A stretch of 64,000 nt of DNA, from positions 248,001 through 312,000 of the forward strand of contig JAXGMN010000010.1 of the NCBI GenBank assembly GCA_040768665.1. The letters run 5' to 3'. This DNA is from JABWBD01 sp040768665. Lineage in GTDB: Bacteria > Planctomycetota > Planctomycetia > Pirellulales > Thermoguttaceae. Position numbers and translations under genes: made by a program. Below, in pieces: positions 60,383 to 64,000 of the stretch. The notes under the pieces were generated by a model, which was not told where the DNA came from, did not search any database, and worked only from the letters and a program-made list of their open reading frames with translations. The stretch's first letter is position 1. Each line of letters opens with the position of its first letter.

Positions 60383-61143
60383 ATGACTCTCGCTGCAATG
60401 AACCGGCACGAACTCGCCGCTTGTGAAGAGAATTCCGGAGAACCGGATGGCGGCCCGTCGTTCGGGGGGCACCGGCGCGGCAACCCGCTCGGCATGCTAA
60501 AACGCCGCGGGCCATGGCAGAAGCTCATCGATCTGCTGAGTTTTCCGATCCGGGCAGTGACCTGTTCCATAAAGACTGCCTATGCTTCTCCTCGCTCGCA
60601 TCCGAGCGATTCGACTACGTTGCGACTGAGATTCGCGGCCCGTGTCTCGACGTCGGGTGCGGCGGCCCGTACAACCGCTTTGTGACCGAATATGTCGGCG
60701 GCAACGGATGTGGAATCGACGTTTTCGAATACCCCGGCCTGGCACCCGACCAACTCGTCTCGGATCTCACGCGTCTCCCTTTTCCCGACGCATCGTTCTG
60801 TTCGGTCATATCATCGCCAACCTGAACCACTGCCCGCGTGAGCAACGGGATGCGGAACTAAGAGAAGCCTATCGAGTCCTGCAGTCCGGCGGCCGAATCG
60901 TTGTCACGATGGGTAATCCGGTGGCAGAACTCCTCGTCCATCAGGTTGTGTGGTTTTATGACCGTATCCTTGGCACACAAGTCGATCTTGACACGCAACG
61001 CGCGGAATGGAGGACGGCGAAGAGTATTACCTGACCGACCGCGAGATCCGCCAGCGGCTCGTGGCTGCGGGATTCCAGGAGATCCGCAAGAGTACTTCTG
61101 GACGCAGTGGTGTCTCAATGCCTTGTTCATCGGCGTGAAGTGA
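60383..61143 (+). pseudogene. SAM-dependent methyltransferase, frameshifted
   Basis: Pieces in changing frames: LKRRGPWQKLIDLLSFPIRA, then SLASERFDYVATEIRGPCLD with the AdoMet motif LDVGCGGPYNRFV and VSDLTRLPFPDASF, then ANLNHCPREQRDAELREAYR and VLQSGGRIVVTMGNP, then MEDGEEYYLTDREIRQRLVA, and a last piece FWTQWCLNALFIGVK before the stop. At least four shifts are needed. An intact version would be a ~250-residue class I methyltransferase. It directly follows the other broken gene. Confidence 0.75.
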
Positions 61144-61194
61144 TTGGCAGCACAGCCGGTCCGCGCGGGGCTGACGACGATCCGCTCCGTATCG

Positions 61195-62409
61195 CTAATC
61201 CCGGTAGCTGTGATAGGAAGTCGGCATTGAAAAAGAGCCGGCCGACGGGATGGACTGATTGGCAGTGTAGATTTCAGATGGCTGCCCGCTCGGTCCCCAG
61301 CCGTTCGGCACCGCCATCCCCGCCTGTTGGGCAAACGGCACGGGCGGGGGCAACGGCGCCGCGGCGGACGACGGTTGGCTTGACTTCTCCGCGACGGCGA
61401 TTCCGTTCTGCTGCGGCTCGCCCGCCGGCACGGCCATGCTGATCACAAGCGGCAGCCCCGCCGCGCCGCGACCCGCCTCTTCTTCCGCAACCGTTTCCAC
61501 AGCGTCGGGAGCCCCCTTGGGGTTCCACGCCACCTGGGTCACGCTCTCGCGCGGGCTGTCCGCGGCGGCCAGAGGGGCCACCGTTTCTTCGGCACGCACC
61601 GGTCGGGTGCCCGAGGGGCTCGGATCGGCAGTCGGCCGCTCCCTGCGTCGGACCGGTCCCAGTTCCAGGGATGCAATCTCCGTGCTCGCGTCTTGACGCG
61701 ACAGCGATTCCGGAGCCGAATCGTATTTCGCCAACTGCGCCAGCGCTTCGGCCGCCGGCCGAAGTTCCGGGTTTTGGTCGAGCGCCCGGCTGTAGGCCTT
61801 CGTCGCCTTCTCGATTTCGCCGCGCCGTGCGTACACGAAGGCCATGTTGGCCAGCACCTCGGCATCGGTCCCGACGCGGCCGAACACCGCCGCGGCCTCC
61901 CGGTAGCGTCCCTGCTCGCCCAAGACAACCGCCAGGTTGTTGCAGCAGGCAGTGTTGTTCGGATCGAGTTCTACCGCCCGCCGCAAATAGTCTTCCGCTG
62001 CCGCCGCATTGTCCTGAAGGTAGCAGAAGTAGCCGTAATCGCTCAGCAGTTCGGCGTTCGAGGGATCGAGCTCCATCGCCCGGGCAAAATGCTGCGAAGC
62101 CTTCTCAAATCTCCCCGCGTTGGCTTCCATCACCGCCAAGCGGTGATGGGGAAGCGGATTATCCGGCCATTTCTCGATCGCCTGGCGATAGACCTGCTCG
62201 GCGTGTTCCGCCTGCCCTCGCCGCTCGCTGAGCCTCGCCAGCGCCAGAACGCCCGTGATAGAGTCTCCCGCCTTTTCGTTTGCCCCGACCGCGTTGCTGC
62301 CGGCTTTGCCGCCTCCCAACCAGGTTGGTAGCGACGGCTTTGTCGAGGCGCACCCGCTGAAGACCAGGGTCGCCAACGACAGATAAATCACCGGGCGGAA
62401 GCATCGCAT
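61195..62409 (-). CDS. TPR lipoprotein, TadD-like
   Basis: A 404-residue lipoprotein: lipobox LVFSGC with Cys at about residue 20, then at least four TPR units (AEQVYRQAIEKWPDNPLPHH, ASQHFARAMELDPSNAELLS, AEDYLRRAVELDPNNTACCN, ATKAYSRALDQNPELRPAAE), then a 170-residue Pro/Ala/Ser-rich unstructured C-terminal half. TadD proteins of Flp loci have this lipobox-plus-TPR layout and help assemble the secretin. AAAGG precedes the ATG at 62409. Third gene after the secretin on the minus strand. Confidence 0.8.
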   Translation of the reverse strand: MRCFRPVIYLSLATLVFSGCASTKPSLPTWLGGGKAGSNAVGANEKAGDSITGVLALARLSERRGQAEHAEQVYRQAIEKWPDNPLPHHRLAVMEANAGRFEKASQHFARAMELDPSNAELLSDYGYFCYLQDNAAAAEDYLRRAVELDPNNTACCNNLAVVLGEQGRYREAAAVFGRVGTDAEVLANMAFVYARRGEIEKATKAYSRALDQNPELRPAAEALAQLAKYDSAPESLSRQDASTEIASLELGPVRRRERPTADPSPSGTRPVRAEETVAPLAAADSPRESVTQVAWNPKGAPDAVETVAEEEAGRGAAGLPLVISMAVPAGEPQQNGIAVAEKSSQPSSAAAPLPPPVPFAQQAGMAVPNGWGPSGQPSEIYTANQSIPSAGSFSMPTSYHSYRD

Positions 62410-62596
62410 GTTGCTCGACCTTTGATTCAACAGAAGTCTTGAGAAGAACCGTTCACGCACACGTCGGCAGTCAAGTCCACTTGGCGTTCCGTATTTCCTG
62501 ACGTCAAACACTCCGACCGAAAGCGGGAGGCTCGCCCTTGATGTTTCCGTGGCGTGAACGGCTGCGTTTTCTTGGGGTGGTTGGATTCGCGGTTTC

Positions 62597-63181
62597 TTAG
62601 AAGAAACCTGTGCCGCCACCCATGCCACCGAAGCCACCGAAGAAGAAGCCGCCAAACCCGGAGCCGTTGGAGACGCCTTGTTGGTATGCAGCGGCGGCTT
62701 CCGCCGCCGTCATTCCGGTCGCAAACGACGGCGCCACGACAACACGTTCTTCCGCGTCCGGCACGCCCATCGAAGACAGAGCCAGCACGACAACTTCTCG
62801 TCGCCGCATATCAAGCTCGGGATCGACGTGGATCGGATACTGATACTTGGTGTCGGGTCGGGCCGCCGTCCGGCTCCGTTCGACGGTCACCAACGCGTCC
62901 TGCCCCGCGTGCAGACGCGCGGCGATTTGCTTGAGGTGGTCCTGCCCGTCCGTGTTCAGAACGACCGACCTCCCTTCAAACTCATGGTCATAGACAATAA
63001 AATCGGCCAACTCCGCGCCCTCCTCCTGGGCTTGCCAGATCGGATCGCTGATCGAACCGAGCGGAGATGCGGTCGGTTGCTGATAAAAGCTTCTCCAAGG
63101 CCCTTGGCATCCGGCGAGAACCGATAAGGCCAAGCCGGCAACCACCAGCCGAGTTGTCCACGTCATTCTATTGGGCATCAT
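62597..63181 (-). CDS. Small lipoprotein with Gly-rich tail (possible pilotin/CpaD role)
   Basis: A 194-residue lipoprotein with lipobox LSVLAGC (Cys at about residue 25). The middle region FEGRSVVLNTDGQDHLKQIA followed by ARLHAG resembles OmpA/CpaD-like outer-membrane proteins that contact peptidoglycan, but the match is weak. The last 20 residues are Gly/Phe repeats (GSGFGGFFFGGFGGMGGGTG). GGGAGG precedes the ATG. It lies between the secretin and the TadD-like gene, where Caulobacter-type loci have cpaD. Functional equivalence is inference. Confidence 0.65.
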   Translation of the reverse strand: MMPNRMTWTTRLVVAGLALSVLAGCQGPWRSFYQQPTASPLGSISDPIWQAQEEGAELADFIVYDHEFEGRSVVLNTDGQDHLKQIAARLHAGQDALVTVERSRTAARPDTKYQYPIHVDPELDMRRREVVVLALSSMGVPDAEERVVVAPSFATGMTAAEAAAAYQQGVSNGSGFGGFFFGGFGGMGGGTGFF

Positions 63182-63259
63182 TTTCCGAGCCTCCCTGAAA
63201 CGGAATGGACTCCGTTGAAAAAATCCTTCCTATCTCCTTCCCACGACATTCACCTCGCT

Positions 63260-64000
63260 TCACCGCGAGAATCCATGGGCTCCCTGAATATAGTAGTGCT
63301 CCGCTCGCTGGAAGCGAGCTTCTCGTTTGGCGGCACACTCAGCGCGGATGATGTCGCGCTGGAGAGCCGGCCAGACGGTGCTCCGGTGGTGGCAGTTTGG
63401 GTCGCCCTCGTAGGCGCCGCCGAGGAAGAACGCCACGTCGGTGGGCTCCGTCACCTCCATTCCCGGCAGGATCTGCGGCGCCGCGGCCGCTGAAAGGGGA
63501 TGCACGAGCTCGGGGCTCACCAGCACCAGCAGTTCCGTCTCATCGCGTTTGACGTCCTTGCGCGCAAACACCATGTCCAGTACGGGAATGTCGCCCACAA
63601 AGGGCACCCGGGCTTTGCTGCCGTTCTGCTGGTCCTGCAGCAATCCGGCGATCGCCAACCACTGCCCTTCGCGGAGATCGACTGTTGTGGCAACCGCGCG
63701 GGTATCCAACCCGGGAATGCCGTCCACGGTGTTATCCGCATTCAGGGTGCTGAACGACGGTGCGACTTGCAAGCGGATCCGGTCCTTGTCGATGACCGTC
63801 GGCGTGAAGCTTAGTTGCGTGCCGAAACCGCGGAAGGTGGTCGTCGAGGCGGCCGCACCCTCCACGCCCACCACGATCGGCACGGCGAACTCGCCGCCTG
63901 CGATGAAGTAAGCGGGGTGTCCGCTGAGGGTTACCAGATTCGGCTCGGCGAGGATTTTCGAGTAGCTGTTGGTATTGAGGGCATCCAGGACCAGCTTGAA
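63260..64000 (-). CDS. cpaC: Flp pilus secretin CpaC/RcpA, C-terminal part (cut by window edge)
   Basis: The open frame enters from beyond base 64000. The visible ~245 residues are the secretin pore and its C-terminal tail: LDALNTNSYSKILAEPNLVT, LSGHPAYFIAGGEFAVPIVV, FRGFGTQLSFTPTVIDKDRI, VDLREGQWLAIAGLLQDQQN, VPFVGDIPVL and ETELLVLVSPELVHPL, all standard type II/IVb secretin blocks. It forms the outer-membrane channel for the pilus. The N-terminal domains and start are outside the window. Followed after 78 bases by the small lipoprotein gene on the same strand. Confidence 0.92.
   Translation of the reverse strand, partial: FKLVLDALNTNSYSKILAEPNLVTLSGHPAYFIAGGEFAVPIVVGVEGAAASTTTFRGFGTQLSFTPTVIDKDRIRLQVAPSFSTLNADNTVDGIPGLDTRAVATTVDLREGQWLAIAGLLQDQQNGSKARVPFVGDIPVLDMVFARKDVKRDETELLVLVSPELVHPLSAAAAPQILPGMEVTEPTDVAFFLGGAYEGDPNCHHRSTVWPALQRDIIRAECAAKREARFQRAEHYYIQGAHGFSR

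Overview
The window is high-GC bacterial DNA that most resembles a planctomycete of the Pirellula type. The support is a combination of gene families typical of that group: a membrane Ser/Thr kinase with a WD40 propeller, an anti-sigma-like protein fused to a pseudopilin-like domain ending in the H-X9-DG motif, a large PQQ-type beta-propeller protein, a DUF1207 protein, a zinc-finger protein of the DksA/TraR type, and many dispersed palindromic repeats. No rRNA gene or 16S signal is present, so the assignment is inferred from gene content only.

Layout. 1-8.3 kb: the 5' part of argG, an M42 peptidase, a Ser/Thr kinase overlapping pyrF, ndk, a DUF1207 protein and a siroheme sulfite reductase. 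8.3-19 kb: a secreted PQQ-propeller protein, a kinase-WD40 protein, and a molybdate-type ABC transporter whose binding protein is an internal duplication. 19-25.5 kb: dnaE interrupted by a 398-residue intein, an FHA protein and a zinc-ribbon protein. 25.7-35 kb: tdh-kbl (threonine to glycine plus acetyl-CoA), a solitary DNA methyltransferase, a TIM-barrel isomerase, an ECF sigma factor with its overlapping anti-sigma-like partner, and a membrane glycosyltransferase. 35-39.3 kb: a minus-strand cluster of a PerR/Fur regulator, a diheme peroxidase, a Tat-exported phosphoesterase and a cytochrome c lipoprotein. 39.3-44.4 kb: a degraded, repeat-rich island with a duplicated SPFH pseudogene and a minus-strand array of 15 tRNA genes that also holds an HNH nuclease gene and a small zinc-ribbon ORF. 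44.6-64 kb: a complete-looking Flp/Tad pilus locus (TadE/TadG pseudopilins, four Flp-like pilins, CpaA peptidase, CpaB, CpaF ATPase, TadB, TadC, a TPR lipoprotein, a small lipoprotein and a secretin running off the right edge) with its own sigma-54 activator. Two frameshifted genes (a TPR membrane glycosyltransferase and a methyltransferase) lie inside it.

How it fits together. The pilus locus is the dominant system. Six sequences fitting the sigma-54 -24/-12 pattern (GG-N10-GC) were found in the window, five of them before separate pilus units, and the NtrC-type activator sits among them. The sixth, a perfect consensus, precedes the ECF sigma gene. This suggests sigma-54 control of pilus assembly; it is inference, as no expression data exist here. 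Three families of imperfect palindromes punctuate the intergenic space of the whole window, and one half-copy is fused to a truncated tRNA inside the array.
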